Source: Candidatus Altimarinota bacterium | GTDB taxonomy: Bacteria > Patescibacteriota > Gracilibacteria > UBA1369 > LOWO2-01-FULL-3 | NCBI GenBank assembly: GCA_016763975.1 | Contig: JAESSS010000006.1 | Location: forward strand, 1-34,339 | DNA: 34,339 nucleotides | Direction of reading: 5' to 3' | Shown: positions 16,316-24,064 of the stretch, one piece after another | Numbering within the stretch: position 1 is the stretch's first letter | How the letters are laid out: every line of letters begins with the position of its first letter | Notes under the pieces: generated by a model | Seen by the model: the letters and a program-made list of their open reading frames with translations, nothing else | What the model was told of the DNA's origin: nothing | Database searches by the model: none | Translations under genes and position numbers: made by a program

Positions 16316-17995
16316 TTATGATCTTATTACGCGCATCATTTCTTCAATAGTTGTTTGTCCGTTTAATACTTTTTCACGAGCATCATCAAACATTGTGGTC
16401 ATTCCACCTTCCACAGCTTTGGCTTTGATTTGATCAGCGTCGGCCTCGTCCATAATTAGTTTTCTCACTTCATCATCTACTTCCATTACCTCAAATACTC
16501 CGATACGTCCGCTATATCCTGTGTCATTACAAACTGCACAACCCGCACCTTTGTAGAGAGTAATTTTGTCTTTGCCACGTGCAAGTTTTTCTAGTGCAGA
16601 AATTGGCATTTTGCCTTGGAGATCCAAAAGATCGGTTTCATAACTCTGAATACATTTGGAACAAATTTTACGTACAAGACGTTGGGCAATCACCACGTTG
16701 ATAGTTGAAGCGATCAAGAAAGGCTCAACTCCCATATCCTTGATACGAGGAATTGTTGTGGCTGCGTCGTTGGTATGAAGTGTAGATAGTACCAAATGAC
16801 CGGTCATCGCTGCGTTGATAGAAATGTTAGCGGTTTCTTCATCACGAATTTCCCCGACCATTATGATATCCGGATCCTGACGTACGATTGATCTCAATCC
16901 AGAAGCAAAAGTTAGTTCGGCCTTTGGATTAACTTGAATCTGAGTAATGCTGCTGACGTTGTATTCTACCGGATCTTCGATAGTGGCGATATTTACTTCA
17001 CGTCTATTGAGGATTTTCATCACCGAATAAAGAGAAGTTGTTTTGCCGGAACCTGTAGGTCCAGTAACGAGGATCATGCCCCATGGCTTCTTGATTGCCT
17101 CACTAAGTTTGGCGTGATCTTTTGCGCCCAGACCAATGTCTTCGAGAGTAAATTCGCGAGACTGATCTGAGAGCAACCTCATCACTACATTTTCACCTTT
17201 TGTAGTGGGCACAACGGAGACACGAACGTCGAGCTTGTGATTGTCGATGTTGTATTCTATCTTGCCGTCCTGTGGAACTTGATGTTCATCAGTACGGAGA
17301 TGTGACATTACTTTGATTCTGGAAATAACAACGTCGTGAATTTTGGCGGGGATAGAAATAACGTCATGCATCACTCCGTCGATACGGAAACGCACTTGAG
17401 TTTCATTTTCACCCGGCTCAATATGAATATCTGAAGCTTTGTTTTGGAAACCACGTTGGAGCAGCATATCTACAATTTGAATGGTAGAGCTTTCTTTGCT
17501 TTCCCCAATCACTGCATGTGCCGCCTCTGCCTTGATAATCTTTTCGAATTCTTCGCGAATGTCGGTTTTGTATACGTCGAGATGTGTATGGATGTCTTTT
17601 AATGTCGCAAAGTATGGAATGAGCTTTTCCCCAAGTTTTTTCTCTAAGAGATGAAGAAAATTCGTATCATCCGGATTGTTCATCGCTATTTTTATACCAT
17701 CATCTGTGCGAGCAAAAGCTAAAGTTTTCTGTTTTTTGGCTACTCTCTCAGGAATAAGGTGGGCAATGCTCTCATCGATGCCCTCTTTGCTGAGATTAAC
17801 AAATTGCCAAGCCATAATTTGGCAAACAAGTTGCCCCATTTCGTCATCTTTGACAAAATCTTTGCTAATCAAAGCTTCCTCCAAGCTAGTAGCATTCTTT
17901 TTAGCGTAAGTAACCGCTTCCTGCAGCTGTTTCTGGCTGATGAATTCACCCTGAATCAACATTATTTCTAGTTTTTGTTGTGTCTCCTGATCCAT
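16316..17995 (-). CDS. pilB: Type IV pilus extension ATPase PilB
   Basis: A GspE-family hexameric ATPase that powers pilus extension. Of 559 residues, ~1-150 are an MshEN-like N-terminal domain. SDIHIEP (188-194) begins the ATPase part. Walker A is GPTGSGKT (312-319), the Asp box is ATIEDPVEYN, the Walker B region is DPDIIMVGEIRD (374-385), and the His box is TGHLVLSTLHTNDA. The zinc tetracysteine is C445-x2-C448 and C486-x2-C489, seen in extension (PilB/GspE) but not retraction (PilT) ATPases. It is the first gene of the pilus operon, with AAGGA 6 bases before the ATG and an extended -10 promoter upstream. No pilT or prepilin peptidase is in the window. Confidence 0.96.
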   Translation of the reverse strand: MDQETQQKLEIMLIQGEFISQKQLQEAVTYAKKNATSLEEALISKDFVKDDEMGQLVCQIMAWQFVNLSKEGIDESIAHLIPERVAKKQKTLAFARTDDGIKIAMNNPDDTNFLHLLEKKLGEKLIPYFATLKDIHTHLDVYKTDIREEFEKIIKAEAAHAVIGESKESSTIQIVDMLLQRGFQNKASDIHIEPGENETQVRFRIDGVMHDVISIPAKIHDVVISRIKVMSHLRTDEHQVPQDGKIEYNIDNHKLDVRVSVVPTTKGENVVMRLLSDQSREFTLEDIGLGAKDHAKLSEAIKKPWGMILVTGPTGSGKTTSLYSVMKILNRREVNIATIEDPVEYNVSSITQIQVNPKAELTFASGLRSIVRQDPDIIMVGEIRDEETANISINAAMTGHLVLSTLHTNDAATTIPRIKDMGVEPFLIASTINVVIAQRLVRKICSKCIQSYETDLLDLQGKMPISALEKLARGKDKITLYKGAGCAVCNDTGYSGRIGVFEVMEVDDEVRKLIMDEADADQIKAKAVEGGMTTMFDDAREKVLNGQTTIEEMMRVIRS

Positions 17996-18020
17996 GATTT
18001 CCTTAGCTAAATATCCCTAT

Positions 18021-18029
18021 ATTATAGCA
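18021..18029 (-). promoter_or_regulatory. Extended -10 promoter for the pilus operon
   Basis: TGCTATAAT on the minus strand, 26 bases upstream of the pilB ATG. There is no convincing -35 at 16-18 bases, consistent with dependence on the TG extension. The predicted start of transcription is near 18014. Confidence 0.6.
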
Positions 18030-18048
18030 TGAATAAGCCGAAAAGACG

Positions 18049-18061
18049 ACCCTGTCAGGGT
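18049..18061. promoter_or_regulatory. Perfect inverted repeat ACCCTG-T-CAGGGT upstream of pilB promoter
   Basis: Two 6-base arms around one base, lying 20 bases upstream of the pilB extended -10, where the -35 region and upstream contacts would be. It could be a binding site for a dimeric regulator of the pilus operon. Alternatively, folded with a GAC loop and followed by TCTTTT, it could be a weak terminator for the receiver genes upstream. The sequence cannot decide between these. Confidence 0.35.
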
Positions 18062-18092
18062 ATATACGTGGAATATGGCAAGAGTAGAAAAA

Positions 18093-18467
18093 CTACTGTT
18101 GCGGAAGGTTTTTTTGCACTTTTTCGACGATAATATCCATGGTGCTATCAGATTTGGACATATAATCGACTGCCCCTAGATCCATGCCTTTTTTGATATC
18201 AGCCTCTTGTCCAAGACCAGAAGTGATGATGACAGGAATATTCGCTAATTGTGGATTAGCTTTCAGTTCCTGCAACACTGTGAAACCATCTTTTTTGGGG
18301 ATGATTAAGTCGAGGAGGATAATATTTGGCAGCTCAGAAGCGGCTAGTGCAAGCCCTATTTCACCGTCATCTGCTATTACGACGGTCCATCCGGATTGGC
18401 TTTGGAGTTGCTGTGTGTATACTTTTTGGAGGAATTTGTCATCCTCGATCAATAATATTTTTGCCAT
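18093..18467 (-). CDS. Stand-alone receiver domain protein (CheY-like)
   Basis: A 124-residue receiver with no output domain. Acidic pair EDD (8-10), phospho-acceptor D53 (NIILLDLII), Ser in IITSGLG and K105 are all present, so it should take phosphate. The residue after the Lys is Ser, not the common Pro. It is the last of four receivers in tandem (cheD side to pilB side), starting inside the stop of the previous one (TAATG). Likely partners are CheA or the membrane kinases further upstream, and the likely output is the pilus motor encoded next; both are inference from position. Confidence 0.9.
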   Translation of the reverse strand: MAKILLIEDDKFLQKVYTQQLQSQSGWTVVIADDGEIGLALAASELPNIILLDLIIPKKDGFTVLQELKANPQLANIPVIITSGLGQEADIKKGMDLGAVDYMSKSDSTMDIIVEKVQKNLPQQ

Positions 18468-18841
18468 TAAATGTGGGATTTAATTTTTTCAAGTACAGAC
18501 TCTATAGAAACATTTGCTTTTACAAGATAATCGATTGCGCCAGCGCTCATTGCTTTTTCTACGTCCAATTCCTGTCCAAGATTTGAAAGCACAATTACAG
18601 GAATGTGTTTGATTGCAGGGTCAGCTTTCATTGCTAGAAGGACTTCAAAACCATTTTTCTTCGGTAAAAGAATGTCCAAGATGAGAAGATTTGGGAGTTC
18701 GGTCTTTAGCTTTTCGAGTGCTGTGTCTCCATCTTCCGCGGAGACAATGACATAACCAGCTGCTTCTAACTTGGTGAGATAGATTTTTAGAAGAAATTTA
18801 TCGTCTTCTGCGATTAGAATTTTTTTTGCTTCTTCGGCCAT
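18467..18841 (-). CDS. Stand-alone receiver domain protein
   Basis: 124 residues, receiver only. EDD at 12-14, phospho-acceptor D56 (LLILDILLPKK), Ser in VIVLSNLGQ and K108 followed by AN instead of Pro. It is close in sequence to its neighbours (PKKNGFEVL, DYLVKANVSIE), so the four receivers look like tandem duplicates that have diverged on the surface. It begins 7 bases after the preceding gene and overlaps the next start by one base. Confidence 0.9.
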   Translation of the reverse strand: MAEEAKKILIAEDDKFLLKIYLTKLEAAGYVIVSAEDGDTALEKLKTELPNLLILDILLPKKNGFEVLLAMKADPAIKHIPVIVLSNLGQELDVEKAMSAGAIDYLVKANVSIESVLEKIKSHI

Positions 18842-18848
18842 AGGTAGT

Positions 18849-19214
18849 TTAGTTTAAGTAATTTCCGACTAGACCCATTATCTTTTCAAGAGAGATGTTG
18901 CCCTTAATTAAATAGTTATTTGCTCCTAAATCCATAGCTTTTTGAATGTCTTCTTTGCTAGGAAGTGCAGACTGTATGATGATTGGTATTTCTTTCGTTT
19001 TATCATTAGCTTTGACCATAACCAGAAACTCAAAACCGCTTACTTCAGGCATTATAAGGTCCAAAAGAATAAGGTCGGGATTTTCTGATAGTGCTTTTTC
19101 CATGCCTTCTCTGCCATTTTCAGCTGTAACTACCTCATACTTAGATGAGAGTTTTAATGTTAAGACTTTCTGTAATAGATGATCGTCCTCAATCAGTAAG
19201 ATTTTTTTCATCAT
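18849..19214 (-). CDS. Stand-alone receiver domain protein
   Basis: 121 residues, receiver only. Acidic residues EDD (9-11), phospho-acceptor D52 (LILLDLIMPE), Ser in IIIQSALPS and K104 followed by GN. It is the most diverged of the four tandem receivers around the switch (QSALPSKEDI rather than SNLGQE). It starts at ATG 19214 (an alternative ATG lies one codon downstream), 6 bases after the stop of the tailed receiver. A phosphate sink or a specific output to a pilus ATPase are both possible. Confidence 0.9.
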   Translation of the reverse strand: MMKKILLIEDDHLLQKVLTLKLSSKYEVVTAENGREGMEKALSENPDLILLDLIMPEVSGFEFLVMVKANDKTKEIPIIIQSALPSKEDIQKAMDLGANNYLIKGNISLEKIMGLVGNYLN

Positions 19215-19220
19215 TGGTGC

Positions 19221-19790
19221 TTAAGCTGAGGGTGTAGGTGGAAGTGGGGGTGTTACTGCAGGTGTTGCTGCGGGTGTTACTGCAAGTGTTACTGCAGGTG
19301 TTGCTGCAGGTGTTGCTGCGGGTGTTACTGCAGGTGTTACTGCAGGTGTTACTGCAGGTGCTGCGGGTGCTTCTGCAGGTGCTGCGGGTGCTGCTGCGGG
19401 TGCTGCTGGGAGTGGAGCATCAAGCCACTTTTGTATTTTGAGCATTACGTCTTCGATAGAGATATTTGCTTTGATAATGTAATCGTTTGCGCCTGCATCC
19501 ATTCCTTTTTTGATATCTTCTTCCTGCCCCAAATTAGTAAGAATAATAACCGGTATTGTATTAAGATTTGGGTTTTTCTTTATCTCAGTCAAAACATCAA
19601 ATCCACTCTTTTTGGGCATTATTAAGTCCAAAAGAATGATATCTGGCTTTGGTCCAGCTTCTAATTTTTGGAGAGCGTCTTCTCCATCACAAGCAATAAT
19701 AACTGTGAATTTTTCTTTTGTGAGCTTAGTTTCGTAGATTTTTGCTAGAAACTTATCGTCCTCTGCTACCATGATAATTTTTGGATCCAT
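19221..19790 (-). CDS. Receiver domain with Ala/Pro/Thr/Val-rich C-terminal repeat tail
   Basis: 189 residues: a complete receiver (~1-124; EDD 10-12, phospho-acceptor D55, Thr in ILTNLGQE, K107 followed by AN) and then a ~63-residue low-complexity tail of PAAPA and PAVT/PAAT repeats. The tail is flexible and uncharged except for one Glu, unlike any output domain. It could act as a spacer or tether, or bind a partner as Pro-rich linkers do. CheW and the MCP of this operon also end in Pro-rich tails, though more charged. It starts 9 bases after cheD and is first of the four tandem receivers. Confidence 0.88.
   Translation of the reverse strand: MDPKIIMVAEDDKFLAKIYETKLTKEKFTVIIACDGEDALQKLEAGPKPDIILLDLIMPKKSGFDVLTEIKKNPNLNTIPVIILTNLGQEEDIKKGMDAGANDYIIKANISIEDVMLKIQKWLDAPLPAAPAAAPAAPAEAPAAPAVTPAVTPAVTPAATPAATPAVTLAVTPAATPAVTPPLPPTPSA
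19224..19412 (-). repeat. 12-bp-unit coding repeat in the receiver tail
   Basis: The tail-coding DNA repeats a 12-base unit (on the plus strand GGTGTTACTGCA or GGTGTTGCTGCA) many times, encoding PAVT/PAAT, with near-identical neighbouring units. This is a likely site of slippage and length variation. Confidence 0.85.
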
Positions 19791-19799
19791 GTTGATACA

Positions 19800-20279
19800 T
19801 TACATTACAGATGAGACCTGAACAACTCCTGATGCTAAATTAATAACTACTGACTTACCTGCAGTGCCACCGGTATCTTCTTTGTCTATTGGAATAGCCA
19901 GTTCTGTTAGCCGTTTACGTGCAGCTTCGACATTTCGGTTGCCAATACTCTGGGTGCCGCCGGCAATTTTGCTAAACATAGATGCGCCACCAATTAGTTT
20001 GGCGGAAAGATTTTCTTTGATACCACCTTGGCGTTGTATTTCTAGGATTAGGTTGTCGACACCTTCATCCGCAAATTTGGCAGGCTGATCAGCCTCGTTT
20101 GGCCCAGCTTTATGATGTTCGTCGCGATATGGCAGCATGGAATGGGCTAATCCACCAATTTTTGATACAGCGTCGTAGAGCACTATGACAATACAAGAAC
20201 CAATACTTCCTGTTCTCACAGAGTCATCATTGTGGCTAACTGCCAATTCTGCAGTCCTGACTGTGATTATATTGCCCAT
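19800..20279 (-). CDS. cheD: Chemoreceptor glutamine deamidase CheD
   Basis: CheD deamidates Gln in MCPs and binds CheC, raising its phosphatase activity. The 159-residue protein has the catalytic set T23, C29 and H46 (RTGSIGSCIVIVLYD and GGLAHSMLP), with the same internal spacing as the T21-C27-H44 triad of Thermotoga CheD, and KLIGGASMF (~93-101). Its start overlaps the cheC stop by one base (TAATG), matching the known physical CheC-CheD partnership. It is followed by the four receivers. Confidence 0.94.
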   Translation of the reverse strand: MGNIITVRTAELAVSHNDDSVRTGSIGSCIVIVLYDAVSKIGGLAHSMLPYRDEHHKAGPNEADQPAKFADEGVDNLILEIQRQGGIKENLSAKLIGGASMFSKIAGGTQSIGNRNVEAARKRLTELAIPIDKEDTGGTAGKSVVINLASGVVQVSSVM

Positions 20280-20905
20280 TATTCCTGTACATTTAGTTTT
20301 ATTTTTATTTTCTCCAAAATTTTATCTGTAGATTTCGGATCGAATAGGAAAAAAAGATCTCCTCCTATTTTCTCCCCTTCAATTTTGAGATTAATCTTGA
20401 AGGCTATGACGTGATCGGATTCAGCACCCATTTCTAGAAAAACTGTATCCATAACTGCCCCTAACATATCCGTGGATATATCTGGGATTGAGTGTGTAGT
20501 GTTGAGCTTTAAAAACTTGGAAATAGCTGTTAGGGATGATCCTAACAAAATATTACTAACTTCGAGAAGTGTAGATTTATCTTCTTCGTTGAGGGTAGAG
20601 ATCTCTTTTTTTTCTTTTTTTGAAAGCAAATTAACAAAACTAAGTGCACTTTCCGGAGTAAAAAGGTTGAGCATTGCACCGTTGATGTCTCCTTGTACTT
20701 TGAGGAATACTGCTACGACTGCGTCCTTGGATTCTACGAACTGTCTCTCCATAGAAACTAATTCTCCAATAAAGGGAACCGGGACATCGATCTCAATTTT
20801 TTTATTGAGCATATGAGATAATGCTGTAGCTGCATTGCCGGCACCGATATTGGCCATTTCAGCAAGAGCGTCCATCTGCATATTTTTTGCTTCCTCTAGG
20901 TTCAT
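20279..20905 (-). CDS. cheC: CheY-P phosphatase CheC (two active sites)
   Basis: CheC removes phosphate from CheY-P and is boosted by CheD. Both halves carry the full signature (D/S)x3Ex2Nx22P: D12-E16-N19-P42 and S111-E115-N118-P141. Length 208 residues is normal for CheC. An extended -10 promoter precedes it, so cheC, cheD and the receivers may be expressed partly apart from cheA. A second, diverged CheC-like protein is encoded at 24065-24646. Confidence 0.94.
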   Translation of the reverse strand: MNLEEAKNMQMDALAEMANIGAGNAATALSHMLNKKIEIDVPVPFIGELVSMERQFVESKDAVVAVFLKVQGDINGAMLNLFTPESALSFVNLLSKKEKKEISTLNEEDKSTLLEVSNILLGSSLTAISKFLKLNTTHSIPDISTDMLGAVMDTVFLEMGAESDHVIAFKINLKIEGEKIGGDLFFLFDPKSTDKILEKIKIKLNVQE

Positions 20906-20926
20906 GTTCAGGTAATTAATCTTGTT

Positions 20927-20935
20927 ATTATAACA
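20927..20935 (-). promoter_or_regulatory. Extended -10 (TGTTATAAT) before cheC
   Basis: TGTTATAAT lies in the 34-base gap between cheA and cheC, 22 bases upstream of the cheC ATG; transcription would start near 20920. No -35 of quality is seen because cheA coding sequence occupies that position. It is a probable internal promoter. Confidence 0.5.
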
Positions 20936-20939
20936 TTTT

Positions 20940-22610
20940 TTAGTGTCCTGATATATAGCTGAGCAGGCTCACGAGGTCCAAAATCAGTACGGTTCTGCCA
21001 TCTCCCAGAATAGTAGATCCAGCGAATCCTTTGATAGTGGATAAAGTTTGGGGAAGTGGTTTGATAATAATTTCCTGCTGCGCTAACAACTCATCAACTA
21101 CGATTCCAGCAACTTCTTTGCCGCGTTTGACGAGTACCACAGTGATTGGTCCATCTTTTTGTTCCTTTTCATCTTCTTTGGCGAAAGTGTCTTTAAATAC
21201 TTGCTCCAATCTGATCAATGGCACGTCTGTGCCGGCCACAATTGCGGTTTCGTGATCTGCGATTGTTTTGATGTCTTTTTGCTCAACATGAACAGTTCTT
21301 TCTATGCTTGAAAATGGTATGGCCATTGTTTGATCCTTTACCCTAACAAGTAGTGCGTCGATTATGGCTAAGGTAAGCGGCAATTCAAGTGTAAACCTTG
21401 TGCCGCTGCCCTCTTCTAATGGAGATTTAATAATTATTCTTCCAGAAATTTCCTCTACAAATTGTTGAACAGCGCTCAGTCCAACTCCTCGTCCAGATAT
21501 TTCGGTTACTTCTCCTTTAGTGGAAAGTCGAGGATCAAAAAGAAGTTTCTCCATACCTTTCTGATTTTTGCTTGTCTTTAATTTGGTACCTTCTTCACTG
21601 CTAATTATGTTGGACTCAATTGCGGAAGTTATAACTTTGTCCCAATCTATACCTCTGCCGTCGTCTTCGATAACAAGAGTGATATAATCTTTCTGATGTT
21701 TTGCCGTAATAGATATTGTTCCTTTTTGCTCTATGCCATGGTCGATAGCGTTACGTAAAAGATGAATAATCGGACCACCTAATTTGTCCACGATGGTTCT
21801 GTCTAATTCAATTTCACTACCATTAATCTTGAGCTCGATCTCTTTATTTTGCTTCTGGGCAAGATCACGTACCATCCTGGGGAAACGTGAGAAAATCTGT
21901 TCTAGAGGCACGAGGCGCGCCTGTAAGACGTTGAATTGTAGATCCATAACCAGTCGACTAAGTTGCTCAACAGCTGGTTTGAGTTCGATCAGTGCGGACT
22001 TGGCTGTTTTTGGATCAATAAGTCCAGCGCTGAGGGACTCGATACGCATTTTGTTGACCAATAGCTCTTCTGTGATGTCCATGAGGTCGTCCAAACGGTG
22101 AATCGGTACTTTGACACGAGAAATCTCATCGATTGTCTGGTCTTTGTTTAAAAATGCTTCGTTAAAATCATCTGTTTCTTTAGTTGGAGCTGTGGGGGTT
22201 TTGGCTGCTACTTTACTGACAACTTTTTTTGTAGAGTCAGTGCATAGAACCTTAATTTTTTCTGACAGTTCAGTGCTATCTAATTCCACTCCGGTATCTT
22301 TGATGGCGCTGAGTGATTTTTCTAAAGCGTCGAAACCGTTGAATAATTCGTTCATAATGCCTTTGCTGAGGGCAAGGGTACCTTTGCGGGCGTTGTCAAA
22401 AATATCTTCGAGAACATGGCTTAGTGTAGCCATATGATTGTAGCTCATTGTTGCGGATGATCCTTTGATCGTGTGTGAAGAACGCATCAAATCGTTGAGA
22501 ATTGATTTTTCTTCTGGTGTTTTCTCAAGAGCCAATAAATTATCATTGAGTTTTTGGATTTGAGTTTCCACTTCTGAGATGTAAAGTTCTTTGAACTTTG
22601 AAAGATCCAT
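20940..22610 (-). CDS. cheA: Chemotaxis histidine kinase CheA lacking P2
   Basis: CheA autophosphorylates in response to MCP signals and passes phosphate to CheY and CheB. In 556 residues: P1 (~1-120) with phospho-acceptor H46 in SSHTIKGSS; a linker (~125-155, VSKVAAKTPTAPTKETDD); P3 dimerisation helices (~160-225); P4 kinase (~226-412) with N box HLLRNAIDHG, DDGRGID and GRGVGLSAV; P5 CheW-like (~415-556). The P2 domain that docks CheY/CheB is absent, replaced by a short linker, so phosphotransfer would rely on P1 alone. It starts 9 bases after cheB. Confidence 0.95.
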   Translation of the reverse strand: MDLSKFKELYISEVETQIQKLNDNLLALEKTPEEKSILNDLMRSSHTIKGSSATMSYNHMATLSHVLEDIFDNARKGTLALSKGIMNELFNGFDALEKSLSAIKDTGVELDSTELSEKIKVLCTDSTKKVVSKVAAKTPTAPTKETDDFNEAFLNKDQTIDEISRVKVPIHRLDDLMDITEELLVNKMRIESLSAGLIDPKTAKSALIELKPAVEQLSRLVMDLQFNVLQARLVPLEQIFSRFPRMVRDLAQKQNKEIELKINGSEIELDRTIVDKLGGPIIHLLRNAIDHGIEQKGTISITAKHQKDYITLVIEDDGRGIDWDKVITSAIESNIISSEEGTKLKTSKNQKGMEKLLFDPRLSTKGEVTEISGRGVGLSAVQQFVEEISGRIIIKSPLEEGSGTRFTLELPLTLAIIDALLVRVKDQTMAIPFSSIERTVHVEQKDIKTIADHETAIVAGTDVPLIRLEQVFKDTFAKEDEKEQKDGPITVVLVKRGKEVAGIVVDELLAQQEIIIKPLPQTLSTIKGFAGSTILGDGRTVLILDLVSLLSYISGH

Positions 22611-22619
22611 TTTATTAAT

Positions 22620-23672
22620 TTAGACGCACAATTCTAAAATGCGTTTTGATATTTTGTTTATGTCTAAAACTTCATCTACAACACCTTCTTTGATCGCGGA
22701 CGCAGGCATGGAACTGACCACGGCCGTTTCAGGGTCTTGGGCAATTGTGTGGCCACCGGCTGCCTTGATACAAGACATGCCAATTTTGCCATCTTCTCCC
22801 ATTCCTGTGAGCTCGATTCCGATCACTGATTTTCCAAATATTTGGGCTGCCGATCTCATGATAATGTCGATGCAAGGATGAGCACCGCGAGGATTTTCTT
22901 CTTTTTTCACTCTGAGGATAGTTTTTTCATTTTGTGAAATAAGCTCAGAATTTTTACCTCCCGGCAAAACTAAGACAACGCCACATTTGATCTGATCCCC
23001 TTCCTGAGCTTCTTTGACTATCACTGCGGATAATTTGTTTATACGCTTAGCGAAACTGCTAGTGAATACTTTTGGCATGTGCTGAGCGACAATCACCCCG
23101 GCGCTTAAAGTCGAAGGTAATTGAGAGATAATTTGTTCGAGAACCGGAGGTCCACCGGTAGAAGCACCTATTACGACTATCTTGTTGGCAACAATGTCAG
23201 GTATGTCTGTTTTCTTTTCATGACTATGTTTAACTACTTCGAAATATCTCACTTTGGCCAGAGATGCCATGTGTATTTTGCTCAAAATTTCTTCTGCTAC
23301 CAACCCCAAATCAAAACTAATTTCGCCTGAAGGTTTGGATATAATGTCTATCGCTCCCCTATTCAAGCATTCCAAATGTTCGTCAGAGCCTTCCTTGGTG
23401 TAGGCCGAGATTATGAGAATTGAGGGTTGGTATTGGGGGTCTTTGGCAAGAATACGGCTAATTACCTCAGCACCATTAATATCACCTAAATTGTAATCCA
23501 GAGTGATGACATCAGGTTTGAGGGCGGCTGCTTTTTCGCAAGCTTCTATACCATTTTTGGCTTCACCAATCAATTCAATTGTTGTGTCCTTAGATAGGAT
23601 TTCCTTTAGTATTTTTCTAGTGAAGAAAGAATCGTCGGCAATAAGAACCGATATTTTTTTGTTTTTGTTCAT
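22620..23672 (-). CDS. cheB: Protein-glutamate methylesterase CheB
   Basis: CheB removes methyl groups from (and can deamidate) MCP glutamates when phosphorylated. From the ATG at 23672 (350 residues; a TTG at 23684 is the less likely alternative) it has a receiver with D59 (DVITLDYNLG) and a methylesterase domain with the Ser171 (GASTGG), His198 (AQHMP), Asp294 (TGMGEDG) triad. No CheR methyltransferase is found in this window, so its counterpart must lie elsewhere or CheB works mainly as a deamidase; this is unresolved. It lies between cheY and cheA in one unit. Confidence 0.95.
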   Translation of the reverse strand: MNKNKKISVLIADDSFFTRKILKEILSKDTTIELIGEAKNGIEACEKAAALKPDVITLDYNLGDINGAEVISRILAKDPQYQPSILIISAYTKEGSDEHLECLNRGAIDIISKPSGEISFDLGLVAEEILSKIHMASLAKVRYFEVVKHSHEKKTDIPDIVANKIVVIGASTGGPPVLEQIISQLPSTLSAGVIVAQHMPKVFTSSFAKRINKLSAVIVKEAQEGDQIKCGVVLVLPGGKNSELISQNEKTILRVKKEENPRGAHPCIDIIMRSAAQIFGKSVIGIELTGMGEDGKIGMSCIKAAGGHTIAQDPETAVVSSMPASAIKEGVVDEVLDINKISKRILELCV

Positions 23673-23694
23673 TTTTTTGATCAAATTTCTCTTT

Positions 23695-24054
23695 CTATAA
23701 ACCTAGAACTTTGTTGATTGTGTTTACCACTTGGTCGTTTTCGAAAGGTTTTACGATGTAGTCAGATGCCCCGTTGGCCTTGGCTTCATTTACACTTTCA
23801 TCCTGTCCTACAGCGCTAATTACGATCACTTTTGCTTTTTGACTGAGCTCAGCGATAATTCCCATTCCACCAGTCTCCGGCATAATTAAGTCCAGCAAAA
23901 TGAGTGCTGGAGCTTCTGAGTCTGTTTTTGTTCTAGCATCGTTGCCGTTTTCACCTTCAACAAAATTACTGTATCCGGCTCCTTCAAGAATATTTTTGAG
24001 AACTGATCTCATGAATGCTGAGTCGTCGACTATTAGTATTTTTGTATCAGCCAT
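23695..24054 (-). CDS. cheY: Chemotaxis response regulator CheY
   Basis: A 119-residue single-domain receiver: VDDS (9-12), phospho-acceptor D55 (LILLDLIMPE), Ser80 (VIVISAVGQ) and K102 in VKPFEND. It keeps the Lys-Pro pair that the other six single-domain receivers of the window lack, and SAFMRSVL is typical of chemotaxis CheY. I start it at ATG 24054 (MADTKIL); a longer open frame upstream overlaps the preceding gene and encodes nothing receiver-like. The flagellar switch target is absent here, so its output is probably pilus-related. Confidence 0.93.
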   Translation of the reverse strand: MADTKILIVDDSAFMRSVLKNILEGAGYSNFVEGENGNDARTKTDSEAPALILLDLIMPETGGMGIIAELSQKAKVIVISAVGQDESVNEAKANGASDYIVKPFENDQVVNTINKVLGL

Positions 24055-24064
24055 ATGGTTTTGG

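Noticed and set aside
8484-17995. Type II secretion system instead of type IV pilus
   Set aside because: pilM and two major-type pilins are present and no GspD/C/L/M genes are seen; the gspH-I-J-K-like order is shared by both systems.
18083-18097. AGTAG-AAAAA-CTACT hairpin as a terminator of the receiver genes
   Set aside because: Only a 5-bp stem, it includes the stop codon of the last receiver, and no U-run follows the stem on the transcribed strand.
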